A stretch of DNA of 8,045 bases from Acidobacteriota bacterium (GTDB lineage: Bacteria; Acidobacteriota; Terriglobia; Terriglobales; Acidobacteriaceae): contig JAEZPW010000133.1 in assembly GCA_023441255.1 (NCBI GenBank), positions 1-8,045 on the forward strand, given 5' to 3'. Both the position numbers and the translations under genes were made by a program. The notes under the pieces were generated by a model, which was not told where the DNA came from, ran no database searches, and was given only the letters and a program-made list of their open reading frames with translations. This document shows positions 1 to 5,918 of the stretch, piece by piece (position 1 is the stretch's first letter; every line of letters begins with the position of its first letter).

Positions 1-1
1 G

Positions 2-1387
2 GTCTACACCGAGCCCCTTTACGTTCCGAACGTGGCCATCGCGGGCAAGGGCACTTTCAACGTGGTGTATGTCGGCACCGAGCACGACAGCGTTTATGCT
101 TTCGACGCGGACGGCAGCACAACGACACCGCTCTGGAAGAAGACGTTCGTCAACGGAACGACCGTCGTGCCGGTGCCGCCGGCTGACACGGGAGAGACCG
201 GCGACATTACGCCTGAAATCGGAATTACAGGCACACCCGTCATTGACTCCTCGACCGGCACCCTGTACGTGGTAGCCAAGACAAAGGAGACCACGACCGG
301 CACGACCACTTACGTGCAAAGGCTTCACGCGCTCGACATCACCAGCGGCGCCGAAAAGTTCGGCGGGCCCGTTGTGATCAGCGCCAGTGTCCCGGGCACC
401 GGTGCAGGCGGAAACGGCACGAGTGTTCCATTCGTTCCATTGCGACAAAACCAGCGCGCCGGACTGCTGCTGCTCAACGGTGTGGTCTACATGGCGTTCG
501 GCTCTCACGGCGACAACCCGCCTTACCACGGCTGGGTGCTGGGCTATAACGCGAGCACGTTGCAGCAGGTGATGGCATATTGCACCACCCCGAATGGCGC
601 TGGAGCCGGCATCTGGCAGGGCGGCGGAGCCCTTGCAGCAGACCCCAGCAACAACATCTACGCGGTCGTGGGCAACGGTGACTTCAGCGTGGCGAACCAC
701 AATTACGGCAATGCCATCCTGAAGCTGAGCACCTCAGGCACGGTCGCCGATTATTTCGTCCCGTTCAACACCGCGACGCTCAGCACCGGCGACCGCGACG
801 TGGGTTCCGGTGGTCCGCTGCTTCTTCCCGATCAGCCCGGCACGCATCCCCACCTGCTGGTCACAGCCGGCAAGGAGGGCCGCATCTACCTGCTCGACCG
901 CGACAACCTCGGACACTTCAATTCGACCAGCGACCAGGTGGTCCAGGAACTGCCCGGCGCGCTGGTAAGCGACGGCAGCATAGAAACCGGCAACTTCGGG
1001 CCGCCTTCCTATTGGAACGGTTTCGTCTATTTCGGCGCCTACCCCGATCACATCAAGGCGTTCAAGCTGACCAACGGACTGCTCTCGACCACGCCCACCA
1101 GCCAGTCGAGCGAAACGTTCCAGTTCCGCGGGACACGCCCGACGATCTCTTCCAACGGCACTGCAAACGCCATCGTGTGGGCTGTTGAAAAGACCGGAGA
1201 CACTACAGCCGGCGTTCTTCACGCTTACAGTGCCAGCAATCTGGCCACAGAGTTCTGGACAAGTAACGACGCGGGAACTCGCGACCAGATGGACTTCGGA
1301 CAGAAGTTCATGGTACCTACAGTCGCGAACGGCAAAGTGTTCGTCGGAACCAGGGGCACCGTCACCGTTTACGGACTACTTCCGTAG
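2..1387 (+). CDS. PQQ-like beta-propeller protein, C-terminal 461 residues (5' partial)
   Basis: The reading frame is open from the first bases of the window, so the true start lies upstream; the GTG at 32 is only an internal valine. The visible part is built of beta-propeller blades: repeated strands such as NVVYVGTEHDSVYAFDAD, GITGTPVIDSSTGTLYVVAK, GRIYLLDRDNLGHF and FVYFGAYPDHIKAFKL, ending in GKVFVGTRGTVTVYGLLP. The pattern 'hydrophobic strand, G-x-hydrophobic-Y-A-F/L-D' is that of PQQ-dependent dehydrogenase-like (quinoprotein) propellers. Proteins with this VGTEHDSVYAFDAD block are frequent in Acidobacteriota and often carry a signal peptide and Ig-like repeats, neither of which can be checked here. 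I see no c-type heme CxxCH motif, and the PQQ-binding part of a true dehydrogenase is not recognisable, so enzymatic activity is not supported; a secreted binding or scaffold role is equally possible. It converges with the DUF169 gene. Family assignment is good, function unknown. Confidence 0.85.
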   Translation, partial: VYTEPLYVPNVAIAGKGTFNVVYVGTEHDSVYAFDADGSTTTPLWKKTFVNGTTVVPVPPADTGETGDITPEIGITGTPVIDSSTGTLYVVAKTKETTTGTTTYVQRLHALDITSGAEKFGGPVVISASVPGTGAGGNGTSVPFVPLRQNQRAGLLLLNGVVYMAFGSHGDNPPYHGWVLGYNASTLQQVMAYCTTPNGAGAGIWQGGGALAADPSNNIYAVVGNGDFSVANHNYGNAILKLSTSGTVADYFVPFNTATLSTGDRDVGSGGPLLLPDQPGTHPHLLVTAGKEGRIYLLDRDNLGHFNSTSDQVVQELPGALVSDGSIETGNFGPPSYWNGFVYFGAYPDHIKAFKLTNGLLSTTPTSQSSETFQFRGTRPTISSNGTANAIVWAVEKTGDTTAGVLHAYSASNLATEFWTSNDAGTRDQMDFGQKFMVPTVANGKVFVGTRGTVTVYGLLP

Positions 1388-1443
1388 ACGAAAACGCCCG
1401 GTCGAAGACCCGGCACTACACGCGCTCAGGTCGCCTGCAGGGG

Positions 1444-1551
1444 TCATCCTGAGCGCAGCGAAGGACCTCTGCATTTCGCCTGCGCAAAGTTGCTGCCCAA
1501 GGTTGCAGCACATTTCGGATCGGTTAGAAATCCGAACTTCGCTCAGGATGA
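1444..1551. repeat. Composite palindromic intergenic element (REP/MITE-like)
   Basis: The ends are inverted copies: tcatcctgagcg at 1444-1455 pairs with cgctcaggatga at 1540-1551 (12 bp perfect), and a further aag/ctt pairs after a 5-nt bulge on the left arm. Two smaller hairpins lie inside: tgctgc 1491-1496 with gcagca 1505-1510, and ttcggat 1514-1520 with atccgaa 1530-1536. The whole could fold as a closed stem with two inner stem-loops. It sits between two convergent genes, and its right end overlaps the 3' end of the DUF169 gene. No transposase is present. From memory, 'TCATCCTGAGCG..GCGAAGGAC' elements are dispersed in acidobacterial genomes; I could not check this. It may also act as a two-way transcription barrier, but there is no T-tract. 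Confidence 0.7.
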
Positions 1552-2361
1552 AGCCAGGTGGTGCCAGGTCTCGCGTCCGAAGAAGCTGCCGTCTACGTGG
1601 CCTTCCATCTCGACGAACGTCGGCCACGGCGCAGTGAACGACATGATGTGCTTGCCGAACGCAGCTCGCGTGTTCTTGCGCGCCGAGATATCCGTCATCC
1701 CGACCAACGCGCGCGGGTGCTCGCGCTCCGACTCACGATAAGAGTAGATCCCGATCACCTGGCAACCGGCGGCCCACGGCACCACGACGTTCTCCCGTTC
1801 TGCGTGCGTGTAGTTGGCCAGGATTACCAGTGCCGAGAGCGCGTCAGGCTCGACGAAGAATGTGACGGACTTAATTTCGTCCTGCGCGGGATCGACTTTC
1901 TCAAGCGGTTTCGCCACAACGAACTTCTCGCCGATGTCGCGCATGGGCATCGAGTTCAGAAAACGCGTCGTGCACTCGGGGTTCTGCAGGTAACGCTCCC
2001 CCAGCAGAAAGTCGTCGGCCATTCTCGCGCCGGCGCCCTGCGCCATCGCCTCTCCGATCTGCTTGCCCACTGGGTCTTTCTCGTTGCCGTGCGAAAGAAA
2101 GCGGCAGAACCCGTCAACTCCGCCGGGAAAAGCCTCGTACTGATTGCCGAACCCGAGTCCCACGCCTCCTCCCCAGCACCCATACGTGCGCCGGTCGAAA
2201 GCCGCAACCTTGCCCTTCGTCGCCACCGCAGCGAGCAGGTTCACCACGCACCCCCAGGTGCCCTGCTTGAACTGAAGCGCGCCTTCAGGCGCACTGTCTG
2301 CCCACGTCATGACCACCGGGTGAGTCTTCAGGTTGATGGCATCGGCAATTTTGCTTTGCAT
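1543..2361 (-). CDS. DUF169 family protein (COG2043), 272 aa
   Basis: This complete gene encodes a soluble protein of typical length for the DUF169 family (PF02596, 'uncharacterised ArCR'). Family-like signals are an N-terminal stretch THPVVMTWADSAPEGALQF, then GTWGCVV (Cys38), a glycine-rich YGCWGGGVGLGFG (Cys62), GFCRFLS (Cys86), NPEC (Cys130), and a late VVPWAAGCQVIGIYSY (Cys200). The conserved cysteines suggest metal, cofactor or redox binding, but no biochemical role is established that I know of. No signal peptide or membrane segment is seen, so it is probably cytoplasmic. The ATG at 2361 is preceded by AGGAG (2366-2370) with a 4-nt spacer, which fixes the start. The last two serines and the TGA stop lie inside the palindromic element at 1444-1551. 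It shares its strand with the upstream GH44 gene, but a strong terminator and about 290 bp separate them, so it is probably transcribed alone. Confidence 0.87.
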   Translation of the reverse strand: MQSKIADAINLKTHPVVMTWADSAPEGALQFKQGTWGCVVNLLAAVATKGKVAAFDRRTYGCWGGGVGLGFGNQYEAFPGGVDGFCRFLSHGNEKDPVGKQIGEAMAQGAGARMADDFLLGERYLQNPECTTRFLNSMPMRDIGEKFVVAKPLEKVDPAQDEIKSVTFFVEPDALSALVILANYTHAERENVVVPWAAGCQVIGIYSYRESEREHPRALVGMTDISARKNTRAAFGKHIMSFTAPWPTFVEMEGHVDGSFFGRETWHHLASS

Positions 2362-2580
2362 GGCACTCCTGCGCGACGGGAATTCCCCACGTTAGCTGCG
2401 CGAACGTGGGGCACCGTCGGACGTTATTCGTGGCTAACAGCCGAGGTTAGCAAGACGACAGTGGCGGTGATGTGATGGGAATCACGCAATCGCAGATTGA
2501 AGGATCGGGTCATCGCAGATATGGACATTCGGATGTCTGCTGAGCTTTTGTGCAGACGCGACTGCAGAAAACGAGTAGCG
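2362..2580 (-). other. Leader/promoter region of the DUF169 gene
   Basis: This stretch separates the DUF169 start from the terminator of the GH44 gene and must hold the DUF169 promoter. It contains the 9-bp hairpin at 2385-2411 and a short inverted repeat gctaac (2433-2438) / gttagc (2446-2451); a third gttagc lies at 2391-2396. No convincing sigma-70 -35/-10 pair with normal spacing was found on the minus strand. No open frame here looks coding. Confidence 0.4.
2385..2411 (-). repeat. Hairpin with GTGCCCCACGT end motif, upstream of DUF169 gene
   Basis: ccccacgtt (2385-2393) pairs perfectly with aacgtgggg (2403-2411) across a 9-nt loop. Read on the minus strand with its flank (2404-2415) it begins ggtgccccacgt, the same 12-mer that starts the hairpin at 7539 on the plus strand. 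It would fall in the 5' leader of the DUF169 transcript or close to its promoter. It has no T-tract and is unlikely to be an intrinsic terminator. Confidence 0.65.
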
Positions 2581-2610
2581 AAAAAAAGGGACGGGGCGAA
2601 GCCCCGTCCC
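2581..2610 (-). terminator. Strong intrinsic terminator of the GH44 gene
   Basis: On the minus strand a perfect 10-bp stem (gggacggggc / gccccgtccc, 2588-2610) closes a 3-nt ttc loop and is followed directly by seven T residues (complement of 2581-2587). This is a textbook rho-independent terminator. It lies about 40 nt past the stop of the GH44 gene and insulates that gene from the DUF169 gene downstream. Confidence 0.93.
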
Positions 2611-2618
2611 CATACAAA

Positions 2619-2646
2619 CGCGAAACGCGAAACCCGAAACGCGAAA
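2619..2646 (-). repeat. Four 7-bp tandem repeats (TTTCGCG type)
   Basis: Four adjacent units of cgcgaaa are present: 2619-2625, 2626-2632, a variant cccgaaa at 2633-2639, and 2640-2646. On the minus strand this reads TTTCGCG, TTTCGGG, TTTCGCG, TTTCGCG. The array lies in the short 3' untranslated stretch between the GH44 stop codon and its terminator. It is non-coding; the unit number could vary by slippage. Confidence 0.8.
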
Positions 2647-2651
2647 CGCCC

Positions 2652-5501
2652 CTACCCCTTCGGCACGGCAATCAGCGTGATCGACATTGCCGGGAAAGTC
2701 ACGTCCTTGATGGTGCTGGTCGTGCTTCCCGTCGGCGGTTGCGGGACCGTGATGTCCGACAGCTGCTTGATGTTGTTCAGGTCGGCGTTACTGTACCGAT
2801 ATACCTTAGCCGCGCCTCCCGCAATGAAATTTCCCAGCGGCAGATCGGCTTTCAGGTCGCCGAAGGTTTTGTTGATGACCACCACCGTGAGCACATCGTC
2901 TTTCGTGCGCAGGGCCGAATAGACAGCCAGCTTGCCCTGATCGGCACTGCTAGCGGTCAGGCCCATGTCGCCGAACTCGCTATTCGCGCCGTCGTAGTTG
3001 CGGAATATCTTGAACGCCATTATCCCGGGCTTCTGCGTGTTCGGATCAGGAACGCCCCAGAGGGTGCCGAGGTCCAGACCTTCACGCCCGAAGATGCCGA
3101 GAATGTCGGCCTGCGCCACGGCGCCGCTTATGTGCTCCTGTGCTCCCCAGTTGTACTCGGTGATGGCTGTCTTCGTGTTCGGATACCTCCGCGCGATCAT
3201 GTCTTTCATTCGCGGGATGACCATCGGTGCCTTGCCGGGCGTATCGGGATCAGCGAGATTGGGGTCGCTGTACGTGGCGTCCCAGAACACGCGCGTCGAA
3301 TTAATGGTGGCCTGCTGCTGGTCGGCCGTACCCGCCGGTTGAAAGCCAGCATTGTTGGCGACGAAATACGTGTGCAGGTCGAGGTAGTCCAAGAAGCGTG
3401 TGCGGTCCGGGTCAGCATCTTCAGCTTCCTTGAACTTCATCAGGTAGTACTCAAGTAGCGGAACCCCGCCATGAGCGTTGCGGTCCACAGGGTTGCCCCA
3501 ATAGACCCAATTGGGCGGGCTGCTCCATCCCGACCTGATGTCCTTCATGGAAAAGAAGTAGGCGGGCCAGAAGTCGATCACCGGTCCGCTGACTTCGGCC
3601 GTCGGATCGGCAGCTTTCACCGCCTTCGCCACCCTGATGCCGTTGTCCGTGACTTCGTCGTATGTGAACGAGTCGGGGTGAACGTCGCGATGATTACCTT
3701 CCCACCAAGTCGGCTCGTTGTCGAGCGAGTAGATGGCAACTCCACCCTGAGCGGCGGTGCCGAATCCAAACGTTGTTACGAGATCCGTTACCCACTGCCC
3801 CGCCCAGGTCTCGTCGATCTTCATACAAGTGTCGGTCGGGTCGTTGTTCGTGATGTTCGTCCCGTCCGTCCTCACACCATTACCGCAGTTGGGCGGATTT
3901 TGGTATGGGTCGGTCTTCTGCTGTGGCCCGTACTTCGACACTGGGAAACTGCACATCGTCTGTCGTGCCTTCACCGTCCATCCAATTACCGGAACGGTTC
4001 CCATCGTCTTGGCACCACTCTGCCTGTCGTCCCGTACTTGCCGGTTGAAGTCAGAATCGTTGAAATAGTCTGTCTTCGAGAAATTTGGATTGACCTCGAA
4101 GTACCAGTCCGCCCCGGCATTCGACACATCCAGTTTGTAGTTGTACCGCGTCGTTCCGTTACCACCCCAGCGGTCAACGGTCACCCGTGCCGTATCCCTT
4201 GCCAGCTTAGCCCCAGCGGGGTCCATCCCCCAGTTGTTCATACCGTACACAAGTGGGCTGATGGCGTGCGTCTCCGCTGCTGCGTCGATCGACAGCGCTG
4301 GACCAGCCGCGACCGCCGGTGCCTGCAGCGTAACGGCCGCCGTGCCGAACTTCGTCGTGTCGGAAGTGCTGGTCGCCTTTACTGTTACGGAACTCGGCGC
4401 CGGGTAGGGCGTCTTGTACTGTCCCGTGCTGCTGATCGTACCTACGGTTGCGTTGCCGCCTGCGACGTTGTTCACATACCACGTCACGCCCGTGCCATAG
4501 CTCCCGTTTCCGGTCACCGTGGCGCTGAACTGCCTGGAGTCGCCGGGGGCGAGGGTGGTCGTTACCGGCGAGACCGTGACGCGGCCTACGCCTGAGAAAG
4601 TCACCGTTGCGCTGCCTGACTGGGTCGTGTCAAAGGTGCTGGTTGCCTTGATCGTTACCGAATTCGGCGACGGATTGGCTGCGGTGAAGAACCCCGTGCC
4701 GGTGATCGTGCCGACCGTCGTGTTTCCGCCTGCGATGTTGTTCACCGACCATGTCACCGCCTGGTCGTAATTGCCCGTTCCGTTTACGGTCGCGCTGAAC
4801 TGTTTCGTGCTACCAGCCGTCAGTGTCACCGTGCCCGGCGACACAACCACGCTCGTCACCGCAGTCGGGGCATAAGTCACTGTCGCATCGCCGGACTTCG
4901 TCGTATCAAAGGTGCTGGTGGCCGTGATCGTGACGGAGCCGGAGCCTGTCGCAGGAGCGCTGTACAGTCCCGTGCCGCTGATCGTGCCAACTGTCGCATT
5001 GCCGCCCCCAATATTGTTGACCGACCACGTCACTCCACTCGTATATGCCCCCGTGCCATTGACTGTGGCGGTGAACTGCTTTGTTTCGCCCTGAGCCAGC
5101 GCCACCGTCGTCGGAGAAACGACAACGCTCGTCACTGCCGCAGAAAAGGTGACCGTTGCACCGCCTGACTTCGTCGTGTCCGAAGTGCTCGTGGCCGTTA
5201 CGGTTACAGGTCCAGATGCTGTAGTGGGGGCCGTGTAGAGTCCGGTTGCGCTGATCGTTCCAGCATTCGGGCTCACCGACCAGGTCACGGCGGTGCTGTA
5301 GCTTCCTGTGCCTGTCACGGTTGCGTTGAACTGTTTCGTTTCGCCCGGCGCGAGCGTCGCAGTAGTCGGCGACACCGTCACGGCAGTCACCTTCGCCGAC
5401 GGTGGTGGAGGAGGCGATGTTTGTCCGCCACCGCCGCCACAAGCTGTTAAACAGATGAGAAGAAGAATGAGTAGGGAGACCGCCGAGACTGCTCGTTTCA
5501 T
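2652..5501 (-). CDS. Lipoprotein GH44 glycoside hydrolase (endoglucanase/xyloglucanase type) with four Ig-like modules
   Basis: This gene encodes a 949-residue surface enzyme. Residues 1-21 are a lipoprotein signal with lipobox LTAC (lipidated Cys21), followed by a Gly/Pro-rich linker. Four Big_2-type Ig modules follow at about 37-119, 122-210, 213-302 and 306-393, each with 'VVSPxTxTLAxGxTKQFxATVxGTG', 'VTWSV' and 'TSTxDTTKSGxATVT'. The GH44 domain spans about 402-840: it opens with ISPLVYGMNNWG, then VDRWGGNGTTRYNYKLDVSN. The likely acid/base is Glu596 in YSLDNEP and the likely nucleophile Glu782 in AITEYNWG. A C-terminal beta-sandwich (about 846-949) matches GH44 architecture. The family hydrolyses beta-1,4-glucans (cellulose derivatives, xyloglucan, some xylans) with retention; the preferred substrate here is unknown. 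The start at 5501 is chosen over an in-frame ATG at 5561 because it begins the signal peptide and has AGAGG 5 nt upstream. It is probably monocistronic, diverges from the S53 gene and ends at a strong terminator. Confidence 0.93.
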   Translation of the reverse strand: MKRAVSAVSLLILLLICLTACGGGGGQTSPPPPPSAKVTAVTVSPTTATLAPGETKQFNATVTGTGSYSTAVTWSVSPNAGTISATGLYTAPTTASGPVTVTATSTSDTTKSGGATVTFSAAVTSVVVSPTTVALAQGETKQFTATVNGTGAYTSGVTWSVNNIGGGNATVGTISGTGLYSAPATGSGSVTITATSTFDTTKSGDATVTYAPTAVTSVVVSPGTVTLTAGSTKQFSATVNGTGNYDQAVTWSVNNIAGGNTTVGTITGTGFFTAANPSPNSVTIKATSTFDTTQSGSATVTFSGVGRVTVSPVTTTLAPGDSRQFSATVTGNGSYGTGVTWYVNNVAGGNATVGTISSTGQYKTPYPAPSSVTVKATSTSDTTKFGTAAVTLQAPAVAAGPALSIDAAAETHAISPLVYGMNNWGMDPAGAKLARDTARVTVDRWGGNGTTRYNYKLDVSNAGADWYFEVNPNFSKTDYFNDSDFNRQVRDDRQSGAKTMGTVPVIGWTVKARQTMCSFPVSKYGPQQKTDPYQNPPNCGNGVRTDGTNITNNDPTDTCMKIDETWAGQWVTDLVTTFGFGTAAQGGVAIYSLDNEPTWWEGNHRDVHPDSFTYDEVTDNGIRVAKAVKAADPTAEVSGPVIDFWPAYFFSMKDIRSGWSSPPNWVYWGNPVDRNAHGGVPLLEYYLMKFKEAEDADPDRTRFLDYLDLHTYFVANNAGFQPAGTADQQQATINSTRVFWDATYSDPNLADPDTPGKAPMVIPRMKDMIARRYPNTKTAITEYNWGAQEHISGAVAQADILGIFGREGLDLGTLWGVPDPNTQKPGIMAFKIFRNYDGANSEFGDMGLTASSADQGKLAVYSALRTKDDVLTVVVINKTFGDLKADLPLGNFIAGGAAKVYRYSNADLNNIKQLSDITVPQPPTGSTTSTIKDVTFPAMSITLIAVPKG
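4323..5393 (-). repeat. Four tandem Ig-like (Big_2-type) module repeats inside the GH44 gene
   Basis: Four coding repeats of roughly 85-90 codons lie between the lipoprotein linker and the catalytic domain. Modules 2-4 share the insert 'VNNIxGGNxTVGTI' after VTWS; module 1 is shorter, with SPNAGTIS at that place. The DNA copies are clearly diverged, so the array is not a very recent duplication. Such modules usually act as spacers or carbohydrate/surface contacts. Confidence 0.85.
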
Positions 5502-5506
5502 GATCG

Positions 5507-5511
5507 CCTCT
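5507..5511 (-). promoter_or_regulatory. Ribosome binding site deciding the GH44 gene start
   Basis: On the minus strand AGAGG is followed by the 5-nt spacer CGATC and the ATG at 5501. This supports the internal start that begins the lipoprotein signal peptide rather than the in-frame ATG 60 nt upstream. Confidence 0.7.
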
Positions 5512-5521
5512 GGCCCGAGGC

Positions 5522-5535
5522 TGTGAGCGCTACGG
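5522..5535. promoter_or_regulatory. Candidate LacI-family operator, proximal site (TGTGAGCGCTACGG)
   Basis: The site is centred on the palindrome AGCGCT, 20 nt upstream of the GH44 start codon. It matches 10 of 14 positions of TGGGAGCGCTCCCA, the operator of the cellobiose-responsive LacI-type repressor CelR known from Thermobifida. The 9-mer gtgagcgct recurs inverted 130 bp away. No regulator gene is in the window, so this is inference only. Confidence 0.3.
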
Positions 5536-5652
5536 ACACAGTTCCGCCGCGAACCAGCCATGCAGATTGAGCTATGGACTCTGCGTGGAATGCTAGCAGA
5601 CGAACCAGAGACTTACACCTGCTAATGCAGCCCGACTACAACCGCCACCCGC

Positions 5653-5666
5653 GCAAGCGCTCACGA
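5653..5666. promoter_or_regulatory. Candidate LacI-family operator, distal site (CGTGAGCGCTTGCG on minus strand)
   Basis: agcgctcac at 5656-5664 is the exact reverse complement of the 9-mer at 5523-5531, and the AGCGCT centres are 130 bp apart. The site would lie about 155 bp upstream of the GH44 start codon, a plausible promoter position. Support is the repeated 9-mer and the LacI-type centre only. Confidence 0.28.
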
Positions 5667-5908
5667 CGGGGCCGCTTTCGTCATCGGTTCAGATAATGGG
5701 CAAAAACCATGCCGTGGAAATGAACGCCTGATCCGTCCAGCAGCTTACATCTCCGGACAGAATGCGACCATCCCAATCAACACCTGCGGACCGAAAATCT
5801 CTGCCGGCAAGCAGTTCTGGTGTGTGTTCCGGAAGTGCACCGCTGTGGATTTCGTGGTCCAGAGGGTCCTACGGGTAAAACAAAATCGAATCTGGCAAAT
5901 GAAGAATG

Positions 5909-5913
5909 TGAGG
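5909..5913 (+). promoter_or_regulatory. Ribosome binding site deciding the S53 gene start
   Basis: TGAGG is followed by the 5-nt spacer TTTAC and the ATG at 5919, which begins a signal peptide. This argues against an in-frame GTG at 5820. Confidence 0.72.
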
Positions 5914-5918
5914 TTTAC

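Larger units (their letters stand above)
5502..5918. other. Divergent intergenic region between the GH44 and S53 genes
   Basis: This 417-bp stretch must hold promoters in both directions. I see two AGCGCT-centred palindromes on the GH44 side (listed separately) and an imperfect direct repeat, catctccggacagaa (5748-5762) and cacctgcggaccgaa (5781-5795), 12 of 15 identical, on the S53 side. No clear -35/-10 pair, riboswitch or small RNA could be recognised. Open frames that run through it lack a start codon with a ribosome binding site. Confidence 0.45.

Noticed and set aside
1393..1415. Possible terminator just after the beta-propeller gene (cccggtcgaagacccgg)
   Set aside because: The stem is about 6 bp with a bulge, and no T-tract follows.
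2422..2460. Possible -35/-10 pair for the DUF169 gene (TTGCTA, AATAAC on the minus strand)
   Set aside because: Each box matches only 4 of 6 positions and the spacer is 19 nt, which is no better than chance.
1558..2475. Long open frame on the plus strand opposite the DUF169 gene
   Set aside because: The translation is Arg/His-rich without any recognisable domain; it is the antisense shadow of a real gene in GC-rich DNA.
3471..4595. Long plus-strand open frame opposite the GH44 gene
   Set aside because: It is antisense to the conserved catalytic domain, Arg/Val-rich, and has no family signal or ribosome binding site.
5501..5561. Longer start for the GH44 gene at the ATG at 5561
   Set aside because: It would place 20 polar residues before an otherwise standard lipoprotein signal, and the ATG at 5501 has a well-placed AGAGG.
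5698..5708. gggcaaaaacc, reminiscent of the GGGCAAACC part of class I cyclic-di-GMP riboswitches
   Set aside because: The rest of the consensus (GACGCAAAGCC, GGTAGGTAGCGGGGTTACC) is missing and the region does not fold accordingly.
5820..5918. GTG start at 5820 for the S53 gene
   Set aside because: The extra 33 residues are charged and Cys-rich and precede a normal signal peptide; TGAGG sits correctly before the ATG at 5919.
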